A program made the position numbers and the translations under genes. From Sclerotiophoma versabilis (lineage: Eukaryota > Ascomycota > Dothideomycetes > Pleosporales > Didymellaceae): DNA of 64,000 nt. This document shows, piece after piece, positions 33,061 to 43,084 of this stretch (position 1 is its first letter; each line of letters starts with the position of its first letter). Below the pieces are notes generated by a model. The model was not told the origin of the DNA. It saw only the letters and a program-made list of their open reading frames with translations, and made no database searches. The stretch covers positions 558,001 through 622,000 of the forward strand of contig JAAROD010000069.1 of the NCBI GenBank assembly GCA_012274445.1. Direction: 5' to 3'.

Positions 33061-34264
33061 GGGCTTGGATTTGGGATACCGGTAAAGTTGCCAGAGAGTG
33101 GTATTTGTAGGATCGTACAACCACTAAGAACAGTACATATTCGTAGCGTGAATTGTTTGGTCAGGCTTCCCCAACTATTGGTTATGCCTCTATCTCTTTA
33201 TTACAGTATCGTGATGAGCAGGATCTTAGCGCCTTCTTTGGCAAGTACTTCTCGACTACTATGTCGATCTTACCAAAGTTATATGTGGTGTTTTTTTCTC
33301 TCTACCGTTGTGAGAGGTCTTGAAGGCTTACAGGTACCTGTAAATGATGACAACCATTGATGTCGGAAGCACGGTCCATAGCAATATCCACTCCGGTTCT
33401 GGGATTGTTGCTTTGCAAGTTGTGTCGACTCCGAGCTTGATGAGACGGAGGGTGGCGAAGATGACACAGACGGAGTTCCTGCCAAACAAGACGTAGATAC
33501 CAATCTGCTGATCTCGTACCATGTGCCAATTCAATGTTATAAAATGGTAGGATCATAACTTCACAAAAGAAAAGTTGCCATTAGGTGGCAAAGTTAGATG
33601 GACTTGAGCTCTGTTCGGACCACATAACCATTAGATAAGTCAGTATGTCGAGAGGGTAAGACCAAATGTGTATGCTTTGTCACAATCTCGCCATCGGCCA
33701 AACACAGTGGGACGTAACTTTTAAAGTCGATGGGCACCTGTTCGCCTTCCTCGTGAATACCTTTTACGCGGAGCTGCCCGTACTCCAAGATGCGACAGAT
33801 TCCGTCCCTTCTATCTATCTCAATTCGAGCCAGCACAGCCGACCAAGCGAAAGGGATGCAAAATCACCGCGGCAACCCGCTTAGTCTCAGCCCGTTTAAT
33901 GGCCTCTACTTCGTCTTGAATATGAGCTCCTGATGAACAGATGCATCCGAAGATACCAGGATTCTAGCATTCTTCTTGGTTATCACCAAGAAGATCAAGT
34001 TTGAGACACAGAGTAAGGGTTTGGAGAACGACTACATTTACATGAACTGCGCTTCGCGGTTCAAAGACTCGATTAATAGCTACGGAGCTGCTATAGTCAA
34101 GAAGCACAAGGCAGTCTCAGCGAAATATGGTCCGGTTTCGATGTTCGGTTGCGTCAAGTTAGGCAAGGACACACCAAATCTAGACATGCCTCGAGTCCGA
34201 CGCTAACAAATCAGTAAGGCAAATAACACCTTCTAAGAGCCTCGTGACAGTGTATATGTAGCCA
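33061..34264. other. 1.2 kb gap with gene remnants
   Basis: It lies between convergent genes, longer than needed for two 3' UTRs. It holds a receptor-like remnant at 33328-33534. It also has two short protein-like frames without recognisable domains, at 33594-33836 on the minus strand and about 33976-34206 on the plus strand. No intact gene is supported. Confidence 0.5.
33328..33534 (-). pseudogene. Fragment resembling a PTH11/SAT4-type membrane protein
   Basis: An isolated frame of about 65 residues reads IGIYVLFGRNSVCVIFATLR, then LIKLGVD, and after a short loop EPEWILLWTVLPTSMVVII before a stop. This pattern of helix, R-x-x-x-L, loop, W-x-x-x-W and helix resembles helices 6-7 of fungal PTH11-like (rhodopsin-like) proteins. 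No start, upstream helices or tail can be found next to it, so it looks like a truncated relic. The match is by eye and weak. Confidence 0.35.
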
Positions 34265-37200
34265 TCAAACCCACGAACCATACGACTTCCCCGCTTTTCC
34301 TAGAACCGGCTGTTGTTTATGCACACCAATAAACGTCCTCTCACCCCCAAACATGTGCACACTCCTGGCAAAATGATCCTCTTCCTCTTCCTCTTCCTTA
34401 ATAAGTATACCGTCAACCATCTTTCCTCTCGCCATTCTGATCGTCTCCGCCTCAACAACGGTCTCGATACCTGCCTGCACCGTATCTTCTTCACCCCAAG
34501 GCAGCGCATCAATATCGATCTCCTTCTCTCGACCTAACAAGCACATCACGATGACCATAGCGCCAGCCTTGCTCATAACCTGGTTGGCGTGTTTGCACCG
34601 ATCATCATTGCAACACTCAAGGCAGCCTTCCAGACAATGACACGTCTGAAGGCGTTTACATGCTTGTGCAAGTAACGAGTCAACATGCTCGAAAGCTTTG
34701 GTGGATATGCCGCTCCCACTTGCGCCGCCTTTTGCGTCGTAGAAGGTCAATCGTGCGGGACGTTTGCGCTGTGTTTCCTTCTTTGCAAATTCCTTCATTG
34801 CGAATTTGCATTCTGTGCGCACGTCGCCAGGCATACTGATGACGTAGTTGGGCATTAAGGAAAGGACGGAATGTTCGGCTGCGTGGATGCCGGCGGCGAT
34901 GTTGAGTCTGCGAGATTTGAGGATGTCCATTGCGGATTTGGGAACGTCAAGCCACATTCCTTTCGAGAAAAGGATGATTGGTGGGTTATCGACTTGCACT
35001 GCATCTAGGATGCGGCGCTTTTTGTCGATTTTGAAGAAGCCGTATACAACTTGCTGGATTTTAATTGGGCCGAAGAAAGCTTTTGATCGTGAACCTGGAA
35101 TGCTGCGGATAGCCTCTGTCTCCACTGGGTCAATGTCTGTATAGTCGCGCTGCTGCGTGGTCCAGTCGACTTTAACATATTCCACCTTGGCAATCATACG
35201 CTCCTGACTGAATTCCTTGACCAGATACGTATTGCCTTGGTGTAGGAAAATGCCGCCATCGTAAACCGTGAAGAATGCACGTGAAGCTTCTAGCTCCTCC
35301 AAGACTGTGTTCTTGCCATGAGTGATATCAATGATGGCGAAATGGGTGTCTTCGGTATCCCGGATAGCCACAGAACGAGATGGCTGAGGCAAGAAGCGTT
35401 CATTACAATGATAGAAGCCGTTGATATCTTTACGCATACGTTCCTTAGCAATCTTGGGCAGCAAGTGGCCAAAGTACGCCGTGTCCGCATCGACATTGAT
35501 GGGCATCTCGTGAGCGGCGCACTGGACGTGACCTTCGAGCACTAACATGTTGTTCAGATCAACCTGAAGTTCGCAATTCGGTTTCGTGAAGATCTCATCC
35601 GGGTTCTGCATATAGTACTGGTCTGTTGGGAAGCAATCGCCGACTAGCACTGACAGCGAATCTTTGTTTCGTCGTCCTGCACGTCCGCTCTGCTGACGGA
35701 GATTCGCGATGGTGTAGGGAAAGCCCACCGTAAGAACACAATCTAAAGATCCGATGTCAACACCAAGCTCCAAAGCAGTGGTTGCTACGATACCCAGCAG
35801 CTTGCCGTCGAACATCTCTCGCTCAATTTGTCTTCTGTCTTGTGGTGTATAGCCACCTCTGTAGGACATCACTCGTCCAGCAACTTCTGATCGATCGAGA
35901 ACGGTCAACTCCGTCTTGATCGCAGCCTGCAGCGCCTCGCATTGCTTGCGAATTCGACAAAAAGCGATGACCCTCACGCCCCTCAAGATCAACTGGCAGA
36001 ACAACTTGGCAGTCTCTGCGTTACAATCACCTCGACCTGATGTAGGATCTCCTGGGTCTTTGAACGGAGTATTCCAGCATAGGAACTCCTTCCGGCCAGA
36101 CGGTGAACCATCGAAATCTGTCAATTTGACTTCATCAACGCCGAAGATGGTCTTCATGTGGGCTTCTGGATTCGCGACTGTAGCCGAACAAGAGATGAAT
36201 TTGACATGTCGATTACCAAGTGCAGCGCAGATCCTGCGCAGTCGCCGCATGATCATTGCAACATGAGCACCAAAGAGGCCGTTGTAAACGTGCAGTTCAT
36301 CTACAACCACAAAGCGTAGGTTCTGTAGGAACGTTCGCCATGTTTCTTCTTGAGGTAAGATTGTCAAGTGTAGCATGTCCGGGTTTGTGAAGATGATCCG
36401 TCCTTCGTCCCGGATGTAGTCACGATTCGACATGGCTGTATCTCCATCGAAGGTCTCAACAATGATGTCCTGCATGCCGTCCATGAACCGCAACAGCTCC
36501 TTCATACTCTTCCTCTGATCTTGTGCCAACGCCTTTGTGGGGAAAATATACATCGCTCGTATCTCAGGTTCCAGTTCCAACTGATGCAATACAGGGATCT
36601 GGTAAATCAACGATTTGCCTGAGCTAGTCGAAGTTGACACTATCACATTGTTTCCTTCGTAGAGATTATTGATAGCTTCGGCTTGATGTGCATATAACTG
36701 CGTGATATTGCTCCTGTTGTACAGCGCGTTGACAAGGTTCTGAGACATGGTGAAATTGAGATCGCCATAGATGGGAGGCTGTGGATCGAATACTCGATGA
36801 CCATCGGGAACAATCTGTCCAGAGTACCAATCGAGAGTTTTCATCTCGTCCACAATCTCTGGGATACTCTTGCGCTCTTTCGGTACGGATGTTGGTAATT
36901 TTGAGATATGAGGGCCTGGTGTCGAGTCTCTGCTTTCTGATGGCTGTGGAGTGAATGTCAAAGACATTTCTTCGATCTTCTCCACTGAATCGCGACCCTC
37001 ATCCGCACATTGATTCAGAAAAGAATTGACGGCGGAGGTAAATTTGACATTTCTCTTTTCGATCAAATTCATCATTTGTTTCTGGCTGAAGACAGGCATC
37101 TTCAGTTCCTCGTGGCGAAGCCTTTGAGTTGCTCGAGTGGGTTCGCCAGTCTTTGCATGCTGAACCTGCCGCTTCAAGTCCCCGTCGATGAACTCGAACA

Positions 37201-37813
37201 GCAACACCTCCTTGTGTTCGCCCTTATCTGGTTCAGGCTGCATGATGACGAAGTCCTGTGCCCTTCTCCCCTGCATGTTGTCCTCCTGGCCCATGAGATT
37301 GATCTGCAGCATAGCTTCATCAACGTATGCGAAATTGATCGCTCTCGGGATTAAGGCCGCGATTTGCGCCACATCGTCAATAAGCAACTCGCGCTTGATG
37401 TGTCCTTCGACGGTCGTTCTCAGGTTATCGAGGGTCGTTGCGAGCTGCTTACGCGTGCAGCAGAAGGTATATACGAGGTTGAGAGCGCGATGTACTTGCT
37501 GTAGCTTCGTAAAGTGCTCCGGCCATGGTATTGACGTCTCAACTAACGTGGATGAATTGTGGCGAAGTAGGGCAGGTTTCTTCGCTTTCGTCGTTCTGCG
37601 TGGCTTCTTGCCTCCATCGTGAGTCTTTGTAAGGACAGTTGTGGTCTTAGTGTCTTCTTTCGCTATTGCGTTTAAGGTATCTGCGCCGATATGCTCGGGC
37701 ACTGGCGTTTGCGATTCGGCAGCATGTTCGGTGTGTTCTGCATGCTCATCCTGCGCCTTCCTTTTGCGTTTGCGAGCGACAGTGTTCGAGACCGACGCTG
37801 CCTTCAATGACAT
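34265..37813 (-). CDS. HRQ1: ATP-dependent DNA helicase HRQ1 (RecQ4-related)
   Basis: 3'-5' helicase acting in DNA repair, including interstrand crosslink repair in yeast. A single exon of 1182 aa. Seen: a basic N-terminus (ARKRKRKAQDEH), a helicase core with Walker A TSTSSGKSLIYQIPVL at about residue 390-405, DELHVYNGLFG (motif II as DELH) near 501, SCSATVANP (motif III), LELGVDIGSLD, QQSGRAGRRNKDS (motif VI), and a C-terminal cysteine cluster CHCLEGCLECCNDDRCKH at about 1060-1075, matching the DUF1998-type zinc site. The length and order fit fungal HRQ1. The absence of introns across 3.5 kb is unusual here. Confidence 0.93.
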   Translation of the reverse strand: MSLKAASVSNTVARKRKRKAQDEHAEHTEHAAESQTPVPEHIGADTLNAIAKEDTKTTTVLTKTHDGGKKPRRTTKAKKPALLRHNSSTLVETSIPWPEHFTKLQQVHRALNLVYTFCCTRKQLATTLDNLRTTVEGHIKRELLIDDVAQIAALIPRAINFAYVDEAMLQINLMGQEDNMQGRRAQDFVIMQPEPDKGEHKEVLLFEFIDGDLKRQVQHAKTGEPTRATQRLRHEELKMPVFSQKQMMNLIEKRNVKFTSAVNSFLNQCADEGRDSVEKIEEMSLTFTPQPSESRDSTPGPHISKLPTSVPKERKSIPEIVDEMKTLDWYSGQIVPDGHRVFDPQPPIYGDLNFTMSQNLVNALYNRSNITQLYAHQAEAINNLYEGNNVIVSTSTSSGKSLIYQIPVLHQLELEPEIRAMYIFPTKALAQDQRKSMKELLRFMDGMQDIIVETFDGDTAMSNRDYIRDEGRIIFTNPDMLHLTILPQEETWRTFLQNLRFVVVDELHVYNGLFGAHVAMIMRRLRRICAALGNRHVKFISCSATVANPEAHMKTIFGVDEVKLTDFDGSPSGRKEFLCWNTPFKDPGDPTSGRGDCNAETAKLFCQLILRGVRVIAFCRIRKQCEALQAAIKTELTVLDRSEVAGRVMSYRGGYTPQDRRQIEREMFDGKLLGIVATTALELGVDIGSLDCVLTVGFPYTIANLRQQSGRAGRRNKDSLSVLVGDCFPTDQYYMQNPDEIFTKPNCELQVDLNNMLVLEGHVQCAAHEMPINVDADTAYFGHLLPKIAKERMRKDINGFYHCNERFLPQPSRSVAIRDTEDTHFAIIDITHGKNTVLEELEASRAFFTVYDGGIFLHQGNTYLVKEFSQERMIAKVEYVKVDWTTQQRDYTDIDPVETEAIRSIPGSRSKAFFGPIKIQQVVYGFFKIDKKRRILDAVQVDNPPIILFSKGMWLDVPKSAMDILKSRRLNIAAGIHAAEHSVLSLMPNYVISMPGDVRTECKFAMKEFAKKETQRKRPARLTFYDAKGGASGSGISTKAFEHVDSLLAQACKRLQTCHCLEGCLECCNDDRCKHANQVMSKAGAMVIVMCLLGREKEIDIDALPWGEEDTVQAGIETVVEAETIRMARGKMVDGILIKEEEEEEDHFARSVHMFGGERTFIGVHKQQPVLGKAGKSYGSWV

Positions 37814-38817
37814 TTTTCTTGCATGTTGGCTCCAAGATTGGCGCGTATCGAAGGTTTGGTGGCGGCTGTAGAAAGAATTGCCCAGAGCTGAGCGCGAAGG
37901 TTCGCGTAAAGGAAATCGATGACGTAGTTCATGTGAGCGATGAAGAAGGTGCAGCTAACATGAGAGGCTAGCACACTGGAGGGCCCTATACCTGTACAAG
38001 ATACATTGCACACAACTGTCATCCTAGCATACAAGGCTATTCTCTTCAGGTAGAAGAGCGCGCATAAGCCTTGCAAAGTTGAGACGCGCTGTCACGTGGG
38101 AAAAACTCCGAGAAAAGTGGGGCTATCTGGCAAGTAAGCATGCAAGTCTACCGCTCCATGCCGAACACTTCAGCTCGCATGATCACCCGCATATTCCTCG
38201 CTTGTACAGCACACCATGCATCGCCTCGGGTGAGATTATCTCAGACATCTTCGCCACTGGCACTTGCGGTTTCGCTCGATCCGCTCTCCTAGTATTGACG
38301 TCGTGAACTCCATGAGGACATTGAGGAGCAAGGCAAGCTCAAATTTGAGGGGAATAAAAGTGCCGCGCGTTCCTCTATTCGTCGGCGACATGAGCTCTTT
38401 TATTCCCCGCAGCATGCAAGAAATGGGCGCGCCTTATCCGTCAAGGCTCGTATCTTGCTCGCCTACCGAGCCCCTAAGAGGTAAGCTTTCTAGAGGCTTA
38501 CGATCTAAGCAAGTAATCGATAGTCAGATTAGGCGGTACCCCTCCTCCCTTCACACCAAGAATAAACTGCCAGGTCGGATGACCTCAGGGCTGAAGCATG
38601 TCTTGCATGAATCCGGACAGGTACTTATACATCTGGTCTCGAATACAGTGCAGGTAGACGTTGGGCAATCTCGTTTCGTAACATCTATCTAGCCTAGCAT
38701 TCTGGCCGGTTGGAGTCAGCAGACAGACACCATATATCATAATACCTTAGTCGCTCGTGCTCACGGCTTTCAAAGACACTCCCGTCGATCTCCGGTCCTG
38801 TGGTTTCAACGCTTACG
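37814..38817. other. Divergent intergenic region
   Basis: About 1 kb between the divergent HRQ1 and FAX-like starts. A long frame at about 38264-38692 has no ATG-supported protein character. No gene or repeat is supported. Confidence 0.55.
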
Positions 38818-39600
38818 ATGGATCTGAAGACGGACCAACGGATTGCTATCTACCGTGGGGCCGATCTGCCCGGCCAATACACTTGGAGCCCTTTCGTTTC
38901 GAAACTTGAGTTCCGTTGCCGTCTATCAGGCCTCAAATACATCTGCGAGATTGGCTTTCCCCCATCCGGACCGAAAGGAAAGATACCATATGTGGAACTT
39001 ACCTTGCCTGCACAATCGTCAGTATGGCTCTCAGATTCGACACTGATAGCAAAGGACTTCGTCAACAAGGGCTTGATGCGTGACTTGAACGTCAACCTGA
39101 GTGCAGTTGACAAGGGACATGATCTCGCGATTCGAGCATTGATGGAAGACAAACTCGCATTCTACGACACGCACGAGCGCTGGGTCAAGAACTACTATGC
39201 CATGCGGGACCATGCTATGGGGAAGCTGCCCTACCCAGCACGGGTCATAGCTGGTACTCTGGCGTATCGGGGTATCATCCAGCGACTTCACGAGCAAGGA
39301 ACAGGCCGCTTCAGTGATGCGGAGATTACTGCTTTTACTAAAGAAGTATGGGAAGCCGTCAACGGATTATTGGAGGCAAGTTTGCTGAAGCAAGAAGACA
39401 CAGACGCCTGCTTCTGGGTGTTGGGTGGGAAAGAGCCTTCTGAAGCTGATACTTCTGTTTTTGGCTTTGTGGTGGCCAACCTTGTCAGCGATTCTGCGCC
39501 TTGGAGTAGAGGCTTACTCAAGGGAGAATTCCCCTTGACAATTGAGTACGCAAGGAGGATCCATAAGAAGTATTTCCCTGATTATCTGATGTGGGATTAA
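38818..39600 (+). CDS. FAX/metaxin-like glutathione S-transferase-fold protein
   Basis: A single exon of 260 aa. Seen: an N-terminal thioredoxin-like part with SPFVSKLEFRCRLSGLKY in place of the usual cysteine site, then GPKGKIPYVEL (the cis-proline region) and LSDSTLIAKD. A helical C-terminal part follows, with GRFSDAEITAF and FWVLGGKEPSEADTSVFGF, the typical GST_C family ending. Proteins of the failed-axon-connections and Tom37/metaxin-like group have this layout; some act at mitochondria, others have no known enzyme activity. The ATG at 38818 was preferred because the in-frame codon upstream is GTG. It converges with the GNAT gene, 129 bp between stops. Confidence 0.82.
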   Translation: MDLKTDQRIAIYRGADLPGQYTWSPFVSKLEFRCRLSGLKYICEIGFPPSGPKGKIPYVELTLPAQSSVWLSDSTLIAKDFVNKGLMRDLNVNLSAVDKGHDLAIRALMEDKLAFYDTHERWVKNYYAMRDHAMGKLPYPARVIAGTLAYRGIIQRLHEQGTGRFSDAEITAFTKEVWEAVNGLLEASLLKQEDTDACFWVLGGKEPSEADTSVFGFVVANLVSDSAPWSRGLLKGEFPLTIEYARRIHKKYFPDYLMWD

Positions 39601-39729
39601 GGGATGGCTGCACACCAAAAAAACTCAGAGGCAGGCAGCTCTGCAATGCTGCAATGTTGCGTATCAATTCCTGGATGTCTTCATAATCACCAAACCAACC
39701 TCAACGCTCTCCAATGACTGCAAAACGGA

Positions 39730-40665
39730 TCATAGACTGTGCGAAGCACTGTTCAGTACTGGCTGTGCACCCAAAGTCCATGGTAACCCCACTTCCTGTC
39801 CATTCTCCAGCCTCCACAAGCCTCGCTTTGGTCTCCACATAGCAAACACAGCCGCTGGCGTCATCTCGTGCGCGCATTTCCGCCACTCGTCACTTGCGCC
39901 TAATATGTCGGTGTCAAAGGCCACCTTGATCAGGGACTGGAAACCAAACTTTTCGTACAATGGCTTTCCCATGCTGGATCCCTCCAACCAACATTCGAGA
40001 TTGAGATTGTCAGCTTTCTTTATACCCGCTTTCATCAAGAGCGAGCCGATACCGCACAGACGATGTGCGGGATGGACCGCCATCCAATTTAGTGCTGACA
40101 CTATGTTAGCAAGTTCCCGGTTTTAGGTGCGGTGTCGGAGAGTTAATGGTTAGGTAGAGGAGGATCTCTCTATAGATCACGTAGGGTTAAATTTCATTTT
40201 GGAATATCTCCACTTACCACAATGAGGCCGCGTCATCCAGTTTGCCCGTGGCTTGTAGACCTGGTTCAAGATCGATTCGCAGAACTTTCGACTTTCACCC
40301 TCAGGCCACCATGGTGCTTCGAGTTTGGGTATACCCTTTACGAAGGGGTTAGTTGTCGAAATGACCCATTGCGCGCAGCCAACCGCTTTTCCGGTGACTG
40401 TGTCGAAAGCATAGACCCAGTGGCTTGACGGGTCCGAGGTGTGTTGTTTCCAGAACCGCTCTTTTGACTCGTCAAGTGCAGCCTTTCGATGTGCAGCCGT
40501 GAATCCAAGGACCGGAAAGAAGAGTTGAATGAAAGGTTCGTATGGCGAGTGATTTGCTGCCCAGATTACGTCGAGTACCTCGTCCAACTCCTGCCTTATT
40601 TCAACCTCCCGGACGAGGTAACGATCGTTCATGTCTGTCGCAAACTGCTCCTGAATGCCGACCAT
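39730..40665 (-). CDS. GNAT-family N-acetyltransferase
   Basis: Transfers an acetyl group from acetyl-CoA to an unknown amine. Two exons (40218-40665 and 39730-40094; intron 123 nt) give 270 aa. Seen: VREVEIRQELDEVLDVIW at the start of the fold, ETVTGKAVGCAQW-like strand 4 (as DTVTGKAVGCAQW), LNWMAVHPAHRLCGIGSLLM, which carries the acetyl-CoA loop (R/Q-x-x-G-x-G/A form, here RLCGIG), and WLEGSSMGKPLYEKFGF, typical of the last strand-helix. An alternative start lies 33 nt downstream (40632). The fungal subfamily often sits in accessory regions; no partner suggests its substrate. Confidence 0.85.
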
Positions 40666-41212
40666 GGCGACATCGGCGACCTGAAGTAGGTTGTCGAGTT
40701 ACTGACCTGCCGTCTTGTGAGAGCTATAGCGGAGTCGGAGATACATAGATGCATCAGGATTGGATCTAAGTAAATTGCCGTGTTTGGTCAGCCTCCCCGA
40801 ACAGGAAGGAGCCATTGAGGTTAAGGCTGCTACCCTAGCGCGCCGCGGCGCGTTGAGCCAGCATTTGGCAAGTCGCACTCACTTACCAGCAAACACCTGA
40901 TAACCCCATCATCTTCCAGCATTGTGGTTGCACACGTATCACCCTTGTCGTGTTGGAGGCTTGCGACCTTCCTTGCTTTGTCGGAAGCTAAGACACCCGC
41001 CCACTCGGCAACAACGCAGAGCGGCGCGGTTAGGACGCGTTCCTATTCATCAGTGGACCGAGCTTCGGGGCCCAAACACGGCTGGTCGTAATGCGCGTAC
41101 TGAGCCACATTGGCAGCAGGAGAACGTGATGTTGTTACACCGGAGATGCAACCCTCTCCTGCCGCATATGCTGCTGCCTTCCTAACTCCGCTAGAACGTT
41201 ATCTCTGAAACC
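40666..41212. other. Divergent intergenic region GNAT / UstYa-like
   Basis: 547 bp between divergent start codons. It holds both promoters. No gene or repeat is supported. Confidence 0.55.
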
Positions 41213-42136
41213 ATGGAACGACCACCTAAGTATCAACCCGTGAACGCAGACGAGGAGGAAGAAATCCTAAGACAGCTTGAGGAAGAGAAGGATGGCGTCG
41301 CCTGGAATAACAACTCCACGGAGATCATTCCGACAAACACGCGCAGCTTCGTTGCTTTCATGTCACTGTTGCTGCTATCACTCTCCGCGAATGTGCTGTT
41401 GGTGATGGACAACGCAAAGCTGCGAATCTTAACTCACAGCGCTGGTAAGACGCCCTACAGTGGTCTGTCGTTCGATACCCCTGTCACCTATGAGCCCATC
41501 TCACCCTTCTGGAACCCCAATAGTAGTACTCAGGAAATGGACGCAGCTTGGGATGCTATCAACACCAGCTCGATGGCAGTGGCGCTTCATGACGACTTCA
41601 CGCGCAAAGCTGGACTGCCTCCATCTGGCCGCTTTCCGTGGGACACAAAGCGCAGCATCTATTATCTCAAAGGTGTTCACGACCTGCACTGTGTCAAGTA
41701 TATCCGCAAGGCTATTACAGTCAAGCACAATGGCGGCAATCAGACCTTTGACTTCCACCATATTAATCATTGCTTGAATGGCTTGAGGCAAGATAGTAGG
41801 TCGGCGCCACACCGTTCCCAGAATTCGACTGACCACTCGATAACAGTAATGTGCGCAGCTGACGATACTCCTATGCCAGCCCTGGCGGAGCACATAGGCG
41901 CTGGTCAGGTTCGAAAATGTCGTGACTGGAATAAAATGACCGAGTGGGCTACACAACTGGATCGAAATGCTTGCTACAAGCTCGATGATTATCGTGAGGC
42001 CACCAATACCTTGGAGCAGTTCGCATTCTGTCCCCCCGGGTCGCCTTATCAGCCTATCCAACAAGCTTACTTCGATTATCATGGACACAAAGATGCATAC
42101 GAGGTCAAGGACGGTGAGGACGTTGTGGTCTTCTGA
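41213..42136 (+). CDS. UstYa-like (DUF3328) oxidase-type protein
   Basis: Two exons (41213-41795 and 41847-42136; intron 51 nt) give 290 aa. Seen: an acidic cytosolic N-terminus, one membrane segment (FVAFMSLLLLSLSANVLLVM, about residues 46-66), and the paired HxxHC motifs that define UstYa proteins: HDLHC at 156-160 and HINHC at 183-187. RKCRDWNKMTEWA and NTLEQFAFCPPGSPY follow near the C-terminus. Removing the intron restores the usual LRQDIMCAADDTPMP join. UstYa proteins catalyse oxidative cyclisation in fungal ribosomal peptide pathways and occur in other secondary-metabolite clusters. A small secreted peptide gene lies about 0.7 kb downstream; no other typical cluster gene is adjacent. 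Confidence 0.9.
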   Translation: MERPPKYQPVNADEEEEILRQLEEEKDGVAWNNNSTEIIPTNTRSFVAFMSLLLLSLSANVLLVMDNAKLRILTHSAGKTPYSGLSFDTPVTYEPISPFWNPNSSTQEMDAAWDAINTSSMAVALHDDFTRKAGLPPSGRFPWDTKRSIYYLKGVHDLHCVKYIRKAITVKHNGGNQTFDFHHINHCLNGLRQDSRSAPHRSQNSTDHSITVMCAADDTPMPALAEHIGAGQVRKCRDWNKMTEWATQLDRNACYKLDDYREATNTLEQFAFCPPGSPYQPIQQAYFDYHGHKDAYEVKDGEDVVVF

Positions 42137-42829
42137 AAGCGCACACGTGTCAATAATGGTAGAATGTCAGCTGAAAGTCTACGCAGCACAACTCCAACGA
42201 AACTTGAATACATCAAAGTCTGCGCCAACTCAATTCAAAGCTCGTGTCTGGCGTCCACTCATCTGCAGTCACCAGCAGATAGACTGCCGATCATGCAGCC
42301 AAACATAGCAGCTGGAGCTACACAGCATCTACATCGTCGGCGACTTAATATCATTTGCACACGCTCGGAAGGAGCAGCACCGGATACGTCTCCAATCAGG
42401 AATGGACTTCGTTCTCTAATTCCAACCGGATCTCAGGAAATAGATTGCTTACGTGATAGCAAGGCTTTTGCCGCGCGTCAAGGTCACTTCTCCCTTGCTT
42501 GACAGCTGACCTAGAGCCGTAGGTAGGGCGGTGGACCGCTCATTCTTCCCGAATTGATCGAGGCACGTTTTCGCGCATCAGCAAGATTTCGGGATGTTGG
42601 GTCTCATGGTGGGATACAACATGTGAAGGCAACAATAGATCTGCTGCTCAGCCTCTTTCGAAGAGTATATGAGGACTTGGTGGAGGACATTGATAGCGCG
42701 CTATTCAATGCAGCAGCAACCCAAGCAACAAATCTCACAACTGAGCACGTAAAGGTATGTTGCGAAAGGGCTTCCCAAGATATCTGTGTGACTAACGCCT
42801 TACCCCATCAGCATACAATCTCACCCACC
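42137..42829. other. Intergenic region
   Basis: 693 bp between the UstYa-like gene and the small secreted peptide gene. A frame runs into the latter's start from about 42554, but its upstream part has no signal character and is not included. No repeat is seen. Confidence 0.5.
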
Positions 42830-43084
42830 ATGCGATCCACTTTGATTCTTCTACCCCTGCTGGCTTTGGCAAGTAGCATCTTCGCCGCACCCACTCCAAA
42901 GTGCGGGTGGAAGCATGATTCGAAACCAGATATCACGAATCCGATACCTGAGCCAGCGAAAATTAACGACAGAGCTGCTCCTATCATTGAGGAGACTACT
43001 ATCACGGACCCGCTTGACGTTGTCGCTCGAGCCGCTCCTCCTCCATGGAAGGCCCTGCCGAACCCTAAGATGATCAATTGTTAG
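42830..43084 (+). CDS. Small secreted peptide precursor candidate (84 aa)
   Basis: One open frame, ATG to TAG. Seen: a strong signal peptide (MRSTLILLPLLALASSIFA, then APTPK) and a short mature part with two cysteines, proline-rich and acidic, carrying two RAAP boxes (DRAAPII at about 48-54 and ARAAPPPW at about 67-74). There is no KR/RR Kex2 site and no exact tandem core repeat, so it is not a typical UstA-like precursor. The downstream neighbour of a UstYa-like gene could still be its substrate. It could equally be an ordinary small secreted protein. A continuing exon beyond the stop was not found. Confidence 0.55.
   Translation: MRSTLILLPLLALASSIFAAPTPKCGWKHDSKPDITNPIPEPAKINDRAAPIIEETTITDPLDVVARAAPPPWKALPNPKMINC

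Noticed and set aside
38264..38692. 142-residue plus-strand frame between HRQ1 and the FAX-like gene
   Set aside because: It starts without a convincing ATG and shows no recognisable feature.
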